This document shows positions 54,602 through 62,736 of a DNA stretch of 64,000 nucleotides, one piece after another. The DNA comes from Bacteroidota bacterium (GTDB taxonomy: Bacteria > Bacteroidota > Bacteroidia > Chitinophagales > BACL12): contig JADJIS010000003.1 in the NCBI GenBank assembly GCA_016706865.1, positions 2,108,001 to 2,172,000 of the forward strand. The letters run 5' to 3'. The first letter of the stretch is position 1. The number at the start of each line of letters is the position of its first letter. Both the position numbers and the translations under genes were made by a program. The notes under the pieces were generated by a model. It was not told the DNA's origin and did no database searches. It saw nothing but the letters and a program-made list of their open reading frames with translations.

Positions 54602-54901
54602 TTATACGCGTTGCTTTTCTTTATGCTTTTTGATCTGCGTCAAAACGTTATCCAGCGCACCTTCGAACGATTCTTCAAAGCTTCCGCTATGCTCCTTAGA
54701 AAAGATTATTTTTCCCGGAAGATTTACTTTTATCTCCGTAACTTTTTCATGAATTCCACCATTAGAGGCATCCAGACGCAAAAACACCTGTAGGTCGGTT
54801 GCTTTTGGCTCCAGTTTTTCAATTTTAACCATTTTTTGGTCTATCAGGTCTAATAATCTCTGATCTGCATCAAAATGAATCGATTGTACTTTCACTTTCA
54901 T
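54602..54901 (-). CDS. hpf: Ribosome hibernation-promoting factor (HPF/RaiA family, short form)
   Basis: The 99-residue protein has the beta-alpha-beta-beta-beta-alpha HPF fold: KVKVQSIHFDADQRLLDLIDQKMVKIEKL, then LQVFLRLDASNGGIHEKVTEIKVNLPGK and a C-terminal helix with DNVLTQIKKHKEK. It binds the 30S decoding region of idle ribosomes. The C-terminal dimerisation domain of long HPF is absent. It lies between the xer gene and the tRNA cluster on the same strand, a conserved Bacteroidota order. Confidence 0.93.
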   Translation of the reverse strand: MKVKVQSIHFDADQRLLDLIDQKMVKIEKLEPKATDLQVFLRLDASNGGIHEKVTEIKVNLPGKIIFSKEHSGSFEESFEGALDNVLTQIKKHKEKQRV

Positions 54902-54938
54902 ATTCTTAATTTTTCTTTAGTATATATAAAATTGCAAC

Positions 54939-55844
54939 TTACCCTTTTGGGTGTGCAAGATGATGTATGTTTTTTAATTGGTCGATGGTGTTGTGGGTGT
55001 AAACCTGCGTGGATGCCAGACTTGCATGACCAAGCAATTCCTTTATCGCGTTAAGCTCTGCTCCATTATTTGATAAATGTGTCGCAAAGGTGTGACGTAA
55101 AACATGCGGGCTTTTTCTTGTTAAAGTGGTTACGAATTGTAATACCTTGTTCACTATATTATATATCATTTTTGGATAAGGCTTTTTGCCGGTTTCTGTA
55201 ATGATGAACGTTTTAGTGATTGAAAATAATTTATTACGACTGCTCAAATAGGTGTCTATTAATTGAAGCAGATCTTTACTGATAGGAATGATACGCTCTT
55301 TATTTCCTTTACCAAGTACTTTTACATTTCGTTGAGACCTGTCGAAAGAATTATCAGTAAGGTTCAGCAATTCCGTTCTCCGCATTCCGGTGGAATACAA
55401 TAATTCGATAATAAGAAGGTCCCGGATCTTTATAAATCTCTCCACCTCTGTGTTTTCGGGATAAATGTTATCAATATTATCGAACACATTTTCCATATTT
55501 CCCTTTTCAACAAAAAGGGGAAGATTTTTTGGAGTTTTAGGAGCAACTACCTTTAGCATCGGGTTTTTGGTAACAGCACCGGTTCGCAAAAGGTATTTAA
55601 AATAGGTTTTGAGGGAGGATATTTTACGATTAACGCTTTTTGCGGTCATCTTATCATTCATGAGCGTAACTATCCATGTTCTGATCTGTTTATGATGCAC
55701 ATCAGTGAGATCGGGATCTGAACCGGGATATTGCTCCAATAAAAATGCGGAAAACTGTGAGATATCGTTCCTATAGGCCTCAATGGTATTGAGACTATAT
55801 CGTTTTTCGAATTGTAAATATGCGTAAAAGCCCTCTTTTTGCAT
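54939..55844 (-). CDS. Tyrosine recombinase, XerC/XerD family
   Basis: The 301-residue recombinase has an N-terminal SAM-like core-binding domain (EGFYAYLQFEKRYSLNTIEAYRNDISQF) and the full catalytic set. In the numbering of the TTG-started frame these are Arg156 in TGMRRTEL, Lys180 in LGKGNKER, His248 and Arg251 in HVLRHTFATHL, His274 in LLGHASLAST and Tyr283 in QVYTHNT. Its place between rpsU and hpf points to the chromosomal XerC/D that resolves dimers at dif, not a mobile-element integrase. Which of XerC or XerD cannot be told. The ATG at 55844 is chosen over a TTG one codon earlier. Confidence 0.9.
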   Translation of the reverse strand: MQKEGFYAYLQFEKRYSLNTIEAYRNDISQFSAFLLEQYPGSDPDLTDVHHKQIRTWIVTLMNDKMTAKSVNRKISSLKTYFKYLLRTGAVTKNPMLKVVAPKTPKNLPLFVEKGNMENVFDNIDNIYPENTEVERFIKIRDLLIIELLYSTGMRRTELLNLTDNSFDRSQRNVKVLGKGNKERIIPISKDLLQLIDTYLSSRNKLFSITKTFIITETGKKPYPKMIYNIVNKVLQFVTTLTRKSPHVLRHTFATHLSNNGAELNAIKELLGHASLASTQVYTHNTIDQLKNIHHLAHPKG

Positions 55845-55905
55845 CAAATTAATTGAGTTTGTTCCTAAAAACAGGCAGTTACACCAAAATTACAAGGGTT
55901 TTGAA

Positions 55906-56103
55906 TTAACCCTGATTAGCAACTGTTACAAACTGTTGTTTGTAGCGTGCTTTGATTATCTCTTGTCGGCGATCAATAGATGGCTTTGAAAAAGCTTGTC
56001 TACGGCGTAATTCCTTAACGATACCAGCCTTTTCAAATTTTTTCTTGTAATTCTTTAGCGCTTTGTCTATTGATTCAACTTCTCTTGCGTCGATTATTAA
56101 CAT
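55906..56103 (-). CDS. rpsU: 30S ribosomal protein S21
   Basis: The 65-residue basic protein reads LIIDAREVESIDKALKNYKKKFEKAGIVKELRRRQ and continues to a KPSIDRRQEIIKARYKQQF tail, as in S21. S21 sits by the anti-Shine-Dalgarno region of 16S rRNA. In Bacteroidota it is linked to occlusion of that sequence, in keeping with the absence of Shine-Dalgarno sites here. A promoter box lies directly upstream. Confidence 0.96.
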   Translation of the reverse strand: MLIIDAREVESIDKALKNYKKKFEKAGIVKELRRRQAFSKPSIDRRQEIIKARYKQQFVTVANQG

Positions 56104-56125
56104 TATTTTTTTTATTTTGGGACTG

Positions 56126-56133
56126 CAAAAATA
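56126..56133 (-). promoter_or_regulatory. -7 promoter box TATTTTTG of rpsU
   Basis: Exact TAnnTTTG match on the minus strand, 22 bases before the rpsU ATG. It is likely to drive rpsU, the xer gene and hpf. Confidence 0.5.
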
Positions 56134-56178
56134 TGCATATGTATTTAAAAATCCTAATACGTGAAAAAAATGATTTAG

Positions 56179-57318
56179 TTACCTTAACACTTCACGGGCT
56201 ATTACAAGCTTCTGGATCTCGGAAGTTCCTTCGCCGATAGTGCACAATTTGGAGTCGCGATAAAATTTTTCCACAGGAAAATCTTTTGTATATCCGTATC
56301 CTCCAAATATCTGAACAGCATCGTTGGCAACACTCACGGCCACTTCCGATGCATAATATTTTGCCATAGCGGAGGCGGTAGTAACTTTTTGGCCTCTGTT
56401 TTTAAGATCGGCAGCTTTCATGGTTAACAATTCTGCAGCTTCAATTTTTGTTGCCATATCGGCAAGCTTAAATGAAATTCCCTGAAAACTGGAAATGGGC
56501 TGATCGAACTGATATCTTTCTTTGGAGTAATTTAATGCTGCTCTGTATGCACCCTTGGCAATTCCAAGGCTTAATGCCGCAATGGAAATTCTTCCACCAT
56601 CCAATACTTTCATGGCTTGTTGAAACCCATCTCCCACTTCACCCATACGTTGAGCGTCAGATATAACAAAATTATCGAAGATCACCTCAGTGGTTTCGCT
56701 GGCACGCATGCCGAGTTTATTTTCTTTTTTTCCGGCACTGAATCCCGGAGCACCTTTTTCAACGATGAAGGCAGTACAATTTTTTGGAGTTCGAGGTGCA
56801 CCTGTTCTGGCAATTACCACCATCACATCACAAGATTTACCATGGGTGATCCAACATTTGGTTCCGTTTATAACCCAATTTTCGCCTTCCTGTTTAGCGG
56901 TGCACTGCATATTGCCGGCATCGCTACCAGTATTGGGTTCCGTTAAACCCCAGGCGCCTATCCACTCTCCGGAGGCCAGTTTTGGGAGATAAAAAGATTT
57001 TTGATCTTCATTTCCGAAAGTGAGAATATGACCGGTGCACAATGAATTATGTGCAGCTATGGAAAGGCCAATAGAGCCACAAACAGCCGAAATTTCATCA
57101 ATTATCTTAACATATTCCTTGTAACCAAGTCCGGCCCCACCGTATTTATGCGGCACAAGAACACCCATGAGACCCAATTCTCCTGCGAGCTTAAAAAGTT
57201 CTACAGGAAAATGCTGAGATTCATCCCATTCCATCATTTTCGGTCGAATATGTTTATCTGCAAAGTTTTTTGCAGATTCGGTAACCATTGCTAAATTATC
57301 TATAACATCCATTTCCAT
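56179..57318 (-). CDS. Acyl-CoA dehydrogenase
   Basis: The 379-residue FAD enzyme introduces the alpha-beta double bond of acyl-CoA thioesters. Landmarks are the substrate/FAD region GAWGLTEPNTGSDAGNMQCTA, WITHGKS, LGMRASETTEVIFDNFVI, QIFGGYGYTKDFPVEKFYRD and GEGTSEIQKLVIAREVL. Glu363 is at the catalytic-base position used by short-chain and butyryl-CoA dehydrogenases, so a short- or branched-chain substrate is likely; the exact one is not known. It is 30 bases downstream of apt on the same strand. Confidence 0.93.
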   Translation of the reverse strand: MEMDVIDNLAMVTESAKNFADKHIRPKMMEWDESQHFPVELFKLAGELGLMGVLVPHKYGGAGLGYKEYVKIIDEISAVCGSIGLSIAAHNSLCTGHILTFGNEDQKSFYLPKLASGEWIGAWGLTEPNTGSDAGNMQCTAKQEGENWVINGTKCWITHGKSCDVMVVIARTGAPRTPKNCTAFIVEKGAPGFSAGKKENKLGMRASETTEVIFDNFVISDAQRMGEVGDGFQQAMKVLDGGRISIAALSLGIAKGAYRAALNYSKERYQFDQPISSFQGISFKLADMATKIEAAELLTMKAADLKNRGQKVTTASAMAKYYASEVAVSVANDAVQIFGGYGYTKDFPVEKFYRDSKLCTIGEGTSEIQKLVIAREVLR

Positions 57319-57348
57319 ATTCCTGAAATTAAAAAGAGTGTAAAAGTA

Positions 57349-57879
57349 TCAATAGGTAGCCAATGAAACAATATTATCGGAATAAGGTTTCAATTTATTA
57401 ATGCCGTGAAAGAAGGAAAGTTCGATTACAAAAGCAAAAGCGGCTACATGTGCATTTTGCATTGTGATGAGTTCTGCGGCAGCATGAGCGGTTCCGCCGG
57501 TGGCGAGAAGATCGTCGTGCACAAGAATATTCCATCCGCGTTTTATATCCATGCTGTGTATCTCTACGGTTGCTGATCCATATTCAAGATCATAGGAAAA
57601 TTCCACAGTTTCGCCTGGTAATTTTCCCTTTTTGCGTACAGGAATAAAGGGAACGTTCAATTTATTGGCAAGTAAAAATCCATATAAAAATCCGCGGCTT
57701 TCAATCGCAACAACGGCATCAATTTTCAAATGAGCAGTTTTTCTTATCATTTCATCAACTATCTCATTAGAAAGGACCGGATCGGCCAAAAGAGGGGTAA
57801 CATCTTTAAATACAACTCCTTCCTGAGGGAAATCTGCTACATCGCGGATAGCGTCTTTAATTTTTTGTTCAATATTCAT
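57349..57879 (-). CDS. apt: Adenine phosphoribosyltransferase
   Basis: The 176-residue enzyme makes AMP from adenine and PRPP in purine salvage. Conserved parts are FPQEGVVFKDVTPLL, AIESRGFLYGFLLANKL, VRKKGKLPGETVEFSYDLEYG and the PRPP loop ILVHDDLLATGGTAHAA. The start overlaps the end of the ComEA-like gene by four bases (ATGA). Confidence 0.96.
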   Translation of the reverse strand: MNIEQKIKDAIRDVADFPQEGVVFKDVTPLLADPVLSNEIVDEMIRKTAHLKIDAVVAIESRGFLYGFLLANKLNVPFIPVRKKGKLPGETVEFSYDLEYGSATVEIHSMDIKRGWNILVHDDLLATGGTAHAAAELITMQNAHVAAFAFVIELSFFHGINKLKPYSDNIVSLATY

Positions 57880-58847
57880 AATATCAAATACGGTTTCAAT
57901 TTATCAAATAAGGAAGGATACATTCCTTTTACTTTCATTAATTCGGTAATTGCGTAAAATTTCCCTGTTGTAATTCTGTAATCAATTATCGACTGTGCTA
58001 ATTCATCCGAAATATACACATGATTTGCGAGTTGTTCAAATGAAACGGTGTTGATATTAATTTTAATTATATGATTTTTGTCAACTGTTAAAAATGTTCT
58101 TGCATTTTCCAGTGATTGCATATCGATTCCGAAAACACTGTTCAGTTGATCAATGGAATAAATACCGCCAGCGGTTTCGCGAAATTTTATTATTCTGATT
58201 GCATTATCAGCAGAAAATCCCAGTTGCATAAATTGTTCTTTTTGAGCAGTATTAACTTCAATTAATTCTTGTGCATCTGAAATTACAAACGGCGTTTTTA
58301 TTACATTGTTTTTTGAATAGTTATTTGTAGTATCAATTAAAATAAATGCTTCCAACCTATCATAATCTTCCTGTTTGAATCCATACGTTTTTAAAAGGTC
58401 TTCCTTTTTTTTGAATTTTCCACCTTTATTGCGATAATTCAAAATTCGTTCAGCCATCCATGATGAAATTCCCAATTGTATCCATTGATCTGCAGAAATT
58501 ACATTTGGATCAAATTCAAATAATTCAATATTTTTTTTCGTATTTGTTTGATAGTCCTTTTTTGTTGGATAAGAATATTGATTATAATTATATTTTTTGT
58601 AGGGATTTTTGTATTCAAAACTGTCGGCATAACCGGATTCAAATTCCATTTTATCTTCTACCTGCACACTTGCAAAAAGTGTTTGCAAGGAGTCGTTTTG
58701 AATTAATTCGGCATTGCTGAAAAATTGTTTTTGAAAGGCCGGCAGAATGGTAATTAATACAATTGCCAAAGCGAGATAAAGTGCTACATTTCTTTCCTTT
58801 TTGGAAAAAATGAAATAATTCCGGGTTAGTTTTTTAATATTCCGCAT
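57876..58847 (-). CDS. ComEA-like helix-hairpin-helix protein, membrane anchored
   Basis: The product is about 323 residues. It has one N-terminal transmembrane segment (NVALYLALAIVLITILPAF), a Tyr/Lys-rich spacer, then three helix-hairpin-helix modules. These are WIQLGISSWMAERILNYR, MQLGFSADNAIRIIKFRETAGG and the C-terminal NHVYISDELAQSIIDYRITTG, each followed by a hairpin with Gly. Proteins of this type bind DNA on the outer face of the inner membrane in transformation, although many Bacteroidota copies have no proven uptake role. The start is the ATG at 58847, with a GTG one codon earlier as the alternative. Confidence 0.83.
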   Translation of the reverse strand: MRNIKKLTRNYFIFSKKERNVALYLALAIVLITILPAFQKQFFSNAELIQNDSLQTLFASVQVEDKMEFESGYADSFEYKNPYKKYNYNQYSYPTKKDYQTNTKKNIELFEFDPNVISADQWIQLGISSWMAERILNYRNKGGKFKKKEDLLKTYGFKQEDYDRLEAFILIDTTNNYSKNNVIKTPFVISDAQELIEVNTAQKEQFMQLGFSADNAIRIIKFRETAGGIYSIDQLNSVFGIDMQSLENARTFLTVDKNHIIKININTVSFEQLANHVYISDELAQSIIDYRITTGKFYAITELMKVKGMYPSLFDKLKPYLIL

Positions 58848-58999
58848 CACAGTATTCTGTTGAACAGTAAATAAATAACCCCCGTTATTATTTGATCCAA
58901 TAATTAAAGATAATTACAAAAATATAATTTACAAATTAGTAAAAAATTATACTTTTTTAATTTTTGTCTACTTTACTATTTATACCATAATTGTTGGTC

Positions 59000-60505
59000 T
59001 TATGATTCCGTAGCATCCTTTTGATTGAGTTTGCTGTGATGACGGCCATAAGCAAAATAAATAACAACACCTATCAACATCCAAATTCCCAAACGCAACC
59101 AATTTGGCCAGCCGAGGCCATAGATCATTGCTGTGCAAACAATTATTCCTAAAATTGGCACTAACGGAACAAATGGAGTTTTGAACTGGCGAGGAATTTC
59201 CGGATTTTTCACTCTCAACATCCAAACACCTGCGCAAACTAATATAAATGCAAATAGAGTTCCAATGCTTGTCATATCACCAACAATATCACCAGGGATA
59301 AAGGCAGCAAAAAGTCCTACAAATACACAAAAAAGAATATTTGATTTATAAGGAGTTCTGTGTTTTTTATGAATGTCGGAAAATATTTTCGGAACCAAAC
59401 CATCGCGACTCATAGAATAGAATACACGAGATTGCCCCATTAACATTACGAGAATTACAGATGAAAATCCTGCAAGAATTGCCACTGTTACCAATTTACC
59501 AAGCCAGGAATAACCTTCCATATATGTTTGAATGGCATAGGTGACCGATGCCTCCTTTCCATTTGTTCTAAAATCTTCGGTAGAAGCAACGCCTGTTAAA
59601 ACGTAGGAAAATAAAATATATAATATTGTACAAATTACAAGTGATCCTAAAATTCCCCATGGCATATCTTTTTTAGGATTTTTAGCCTCCTGCGCCGCAG
59701 TTGAAACTGCATCAAAACCAATAAAGGCAAAAAACACAACGCCGGCTGCTCCCAAAATTCCCAACAATCCTCCGAAGTTGTGCGTTACTCCCTGATCGTC
59801 AACATATTTTGTTGCTTCGGGAATAAAAGGAACATGATTTTCCGGATTAATAAATCCCCAACCAAAAACAATAAATAAAATTACAATTGCAACTTTTGTA
59901 ATTACGATCAAACTATTTACAAAAGAAGAACCTTTCATCCCTCTGATCAATAACCAGGTTAATGCTGTGATAATAAAAATTGCCGGCAAATTAATAATGC
60001 CGTGAACCACACTTCCGTCTGCTGCAGTCATGGAATTAAAGGGAGAATGGCACCATTGATAGGGAATTTCGGTACCAAAATATCCAAGCAATTTATTTAA
60101 ATATTCACTCCAGGCAATACCCACTGTAGCGGCACCCAGCGCATATTCCAGAACAAGATCCCAACCAATTATCCAGGCAACTAATTCGCCCATAGTAGTA
60201 TAAGAATAGGTGTAAGCACTTCCTGATATAGGGACCATGGATGCAAATTCTGCGTAGCACAATCCCGCAAAGGCACATCCAATTCCTGCAATTATAAATC
60301 CGTAGGTTACAGCAGGTCCGGCATTATTCGCAGCTGCTGCAGCAGTTCTTACAAATAATCCGGCGCCAATAATAGCACCAACACCTAATGCTATAAGCGC
60401 CCATCTTCCAAGTGATCTTTTTAAGGTGGTTGAATCATCAAGCGGATCCGCTGCCTCCGCTAACAATCCTGTCAATGATTTTTTTCTGAATAATGGATTA
60501 GCCAT
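59000..60505 (-). CDS. APC family amino acid permease
   Basis: The 501-residue protein has about twelve transmembrane segments and the APC fold signature GAIIGAGLFVRTAAAAANNAGPAV in helix 1. Further on come LCYAEFASMVPISGSAYTYSY, FFAFIGFDAVSTAAQEAKNPKKDMPWGI and GTLFAFILVCAGVWMLR. It resembles the cationic/branched amino acid branch (YfnA/CAT-like) of the family. Substrate and direction are not decided by sequence. A 220-base gap without genes separates it from the MetS-like small subunit. Confidence 0.9.
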   Translation of the reverse strand: MANPLFRKKSLTGLLAEAADPLDDSTTLKRSLGRWALIALGVGAIIGAGLFVRTAAAAANNAGPAVTYGFIIAGIGCAFAGLCYAEFASMVPISGSAYTYSYTTMGELVAWIIGWDLVLEYALGAATVGIAWSEYLNKLLGYFGTEIPYQWCHSPFNSMTAADGSVVHGIINLPAIFIITALTWLLIRGMKGSSFVNSLIVITKVAIVILFIVFGWGFINPENHVPFIPEATKYVDDQGVTHNFGGLLGILGAAGVVFFAFIGFDAVSTAAQEAKNPKKDMPWGILGSLVICTILYILFSYVLTGVASTEDFRTNGKEASVTYAIQTYMEGYSWLGKLVTVAILAGFSSVILVMLMGQSRVFYSMSRDGLVPKIFSDIHKKHRTPYKSNILFCVFVGLFAAFIPGDIVGDMTSIGTLFAFILVCAGVWMLRVKNPEIPRQFKTPFVPLVPILGIIVCTAMIYGLGWPNWLRLGIWMLIGVVIYFAYGRHHSKLNQKDATES

Positions 60506-60726
60506 AAATAAAATTAGGGTGAAATTATTTTAGCTTACAAACATAAATTATTTATCCTAAAAAACAATTTTCTTCTCTGCAAATACATGTGTTACAATGA
60601 AAAAATTGAGATTGATTTTAATTATCACTGCAATAAAATAAAATATTTAACTACAATAATTATTGATATTTCTTAAGATTATAATCGATTTTCCAAATTG
60701 GCAATCGCCAAATCAAAATAAATAAA

Positions 60727-60870
60727 TTATCTCTTTACATCATCATTATCCTCATACGAATCGGGTTCCGATTTAGGTGGTGTTTTTAATACCTTCCAAA
60801 AGAAATAAGTTGTAACAATGGCTACAACTGAGATCGTTGAGATCATCATAATTAATGCTTCGCTACTCAT
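60727..60870 (-). CDS. MetS-type small subunit of an NSS transporter (47 residues)
   Basis: Small gene found by reading downstream of the NSS transporter. Its ATG overlaps the transporter stop by three bases (ATGA), so the two are translationally coupled. The product starts MSSEALIMMISTISVVAIVT with one transmembrane helix, then TYFFWKVLK, a short Pro/Ser linker and an acidic tail DSYEDNDDVKR. Small single-helix partners of sodium-dependent NSS transporters (MetS of Corynebacterium MetPS) have this layout. The size, single helix and coupling support the call; sequence similarity to MetS could not be tested. Confidence 0.8.
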   Translation of the reverse strand: MSSEALIMMISTISVVAIVTTYFFWKVLKTPPKSEPDSYEDNDDVKR

Positions 60871-62513
60871 TCTATCCTCCCTTGTTTTACGCGTTTACGA
60901 TATGCGATAAATACTAAATATCCAATACCTAAAAATACTGCCAGCAATAATAATCTGGCACCGGTAATATATAATAATTTTTCATCCAAAACTGCCACCG
61001 TTTCAAGGTCGCCGGCGGTTTGAGCCGCAGCTATCTGCTCTCTCAATCCTGAATTGGTAATTTGTTTTATAATAGAACCATTATCCAGTTGCCAACCATT
61101 ATTAAAAGCTCCCACCCAATCGTTTCCTTTCGGAGTAATTAATGCTCCTAAAAATACAAATAACAACATAAAGGGAGTCACCCATTTAATAATAAATCGA
61201 AATACTTTTGGAATTCTGATATCACTTCCGGAAGTTATTTCCGCCCATCCCCTGTTCATTCCAAATACCCATGAAAATAAAATGATCTCTGCAAGAGCAA
61301 ATACCACTAGCGATACTGTTCCTGCCCAATAATCATATTCATCAAATACTCCCTGATTAAAAAATAAAACAGTAGGTAAACCAAGAATTAATACAATTGC
61401 ACCAAAACTCCATGCACCTTTTTGACGACTCCATCCAAATTCATCGCGCATAAATCCCATCCACGGTGTACCCATTGCAAGAGAAGATGTTATACCTGCA
61501 AAAAATAATAATCCGAACCAGAATACTCCACAAATAATTGCGAGTACAGTTCCCCATTGTTCAAACAAATATGGCAAGGTTCTGAATCCAAGTCCCAGTC
61601 CACCACTTTGTGTAAGTTCCACAACTCTGTCAATTCCTAAATATCCAACAGAGATCGGAATTATTATTGCTGCGCCTAAAACAACTTCCACAAATTCGTT
61701 CATCCATCCGGCACTCATTGCATTTAATGCTATATCATCTTTTTTACGAACATAGGATGCATAACATTGAATAGACCCCATTCCTACAGAAAGTGTAAAA
61801 AATATTTGTCCTGCTGCTGCGAGCCATACTTTAGGATTCCATATTGTAGAGAAATCAGGTGTCCATAAGAAATTTAAACCCACTGAGCCTCCATTGGTAG
61901 CACCATGTGAACCTGACTGGAGTGAAACTCCCATTATAGCCAGGAAAACACCGAATACAATTAAAAGCGGCATTCCAATTTTTGCAACCTTTTCCACTCC
62001 TCCGCTCAAACCTTTGGAGAGTATCCAGGTATTTAACAATAAACAAATTACCCAAAAAATAATCGGTTCCATTGTTCCTAGCGAAACATAATTGGTAAAA
62101 AAGGAGGCAACCTCATCCTGACTTTGGCCACTAAAGGATCTTGATACAGAATGCCACACCCAGGAGAGAGTCCAGCTTTCCAAGTAACAATAATATGCTG
62201 CTACAGCCAAATTTGTAAAAATTCCGAATACACCAATATATTTCCAAAATTTCCTTTTATCCATATTATTCAGAATAAAAGGAGTAGAGTGATTACCGCT
62301 TACTCCACCAAATCTTCCGGAGGCCCATTCCACCCATAACAGCGGAATTCCCATTAATAAAAAACAAACCAGATAAGGGATGATAAAAGCCCCGCCACCA
62401 TTCTGGATCGCCTGAACAGGAAATCGTAGAAAATTACCCAAACCAACAGCATTACCTGCCATCGCCAGAATAAGTCCAACCCTCGATCCCCATGCTTCTT
62501 TTTGTTGTGTCAT
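60867..62513 (-). CDS. Sodium-dependent transporter, NSS/SNF family (MetP-like)
   Basis: The product is about 548 residues with eleven to twelve transmembrane segments. It has the NSS start WGSRVGLILAMAGNAVGLGNFLRFP, which contains the sodium-site region of helix 1. GGGAFIIPYLVCFLLMGIPLLWVEWASGRF and SLGTMEPIIFWVICLLLNTW follow. It imports an amino acid using the sodium gradient; methionine or alanine is likely if the small subunit acts as MetS does. The ATG at 62513 is chosen: an upstream TTG adds ten residues of no family character. Confidence 0.92.
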   Translation of the reverse strand: MTQQKEAWGSRVGLILAMAGNAVGLGNFLRFPVQAIQNGGGAFIIPYLVCFLLMGIPLLWVEWASGRFGGVSGNHSTPFILNNMDKRKFWKYIGVFGIFTNLAVAAYYCYLESWTLSWVWHSVSRSFSGQSQDEVASFFTNYVSLGTMEPIIFWVICLLLNTWILSKGLSGGVEKVAKIGMPLLIVFGVFLAIMGVSLQSGSHGATNGGSVGLNFLWTPDFSTIWNPKVWLAAAGQIFFTLSVGMGSIQCYASYVRKKDDIALNAMSAGWMNEFVEVVLGAAIIIPISVGYLGIDRVVELTQSGGLGLGFRTLPYLFEQWGTVLAIICGVFWFGLLFFAGITSSLAMGTPWMGFMRDEFGWSRQKGAWSFGAIVLILGLPTVLFFNQGVFDEYDYWAGTVSLVVFALAEIILFSWVFGMNRGWAEITSGSDIRIPKVFRFIIKWVTPFMLLFVFLGALITPKGNDWVGAFNNGWQLDNGSIIKQITNSGLREQIAAAQTAGDLETVAVLDEKLLYITGARLLLLAVFLGIGYLVFIAYRKRVKQGRIE

Positions 62514-62703
62514 ATGCCTATTTGATTGATAATTCGGGCTCAAAATACGACATTTTGAAATTTTTAGTAAAAAATGAAATGTTAATGGTAATTTATTGAT
62601 AAAAAAATGCTGTTAAAGCCTATAATTAAGGAGGTTTTCGAAAAAAAAATAAAAAAAATGTCTAAAAGAAATGTAGATGTTTTTCTTTCCAAGTGCTTAT
62701 GCC

Positions 62704-62711
62704 TACCTTTG
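62704..62711 (+). promoter_or_regulatory. -7 promoter box TACCTTTG of the membrane pyrophosphatase gene
   Basis: Exact TAnnTTTG match, 25 bases before the ATG at 62737. Confidence 0.5.
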
Positions 62712-62736
62712 CCGCCTCTTAAATTAATCCAATTCT

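Noticed and set aside
54939..55844. Xer-type recombinase as sign of an integrative element next to tRNA genes
   Set aside because: Synteny with rpsU, hpf and tuf is that of the chromosomal Xer gene; no direct repeat of a tRNA end and no mobile cargo.
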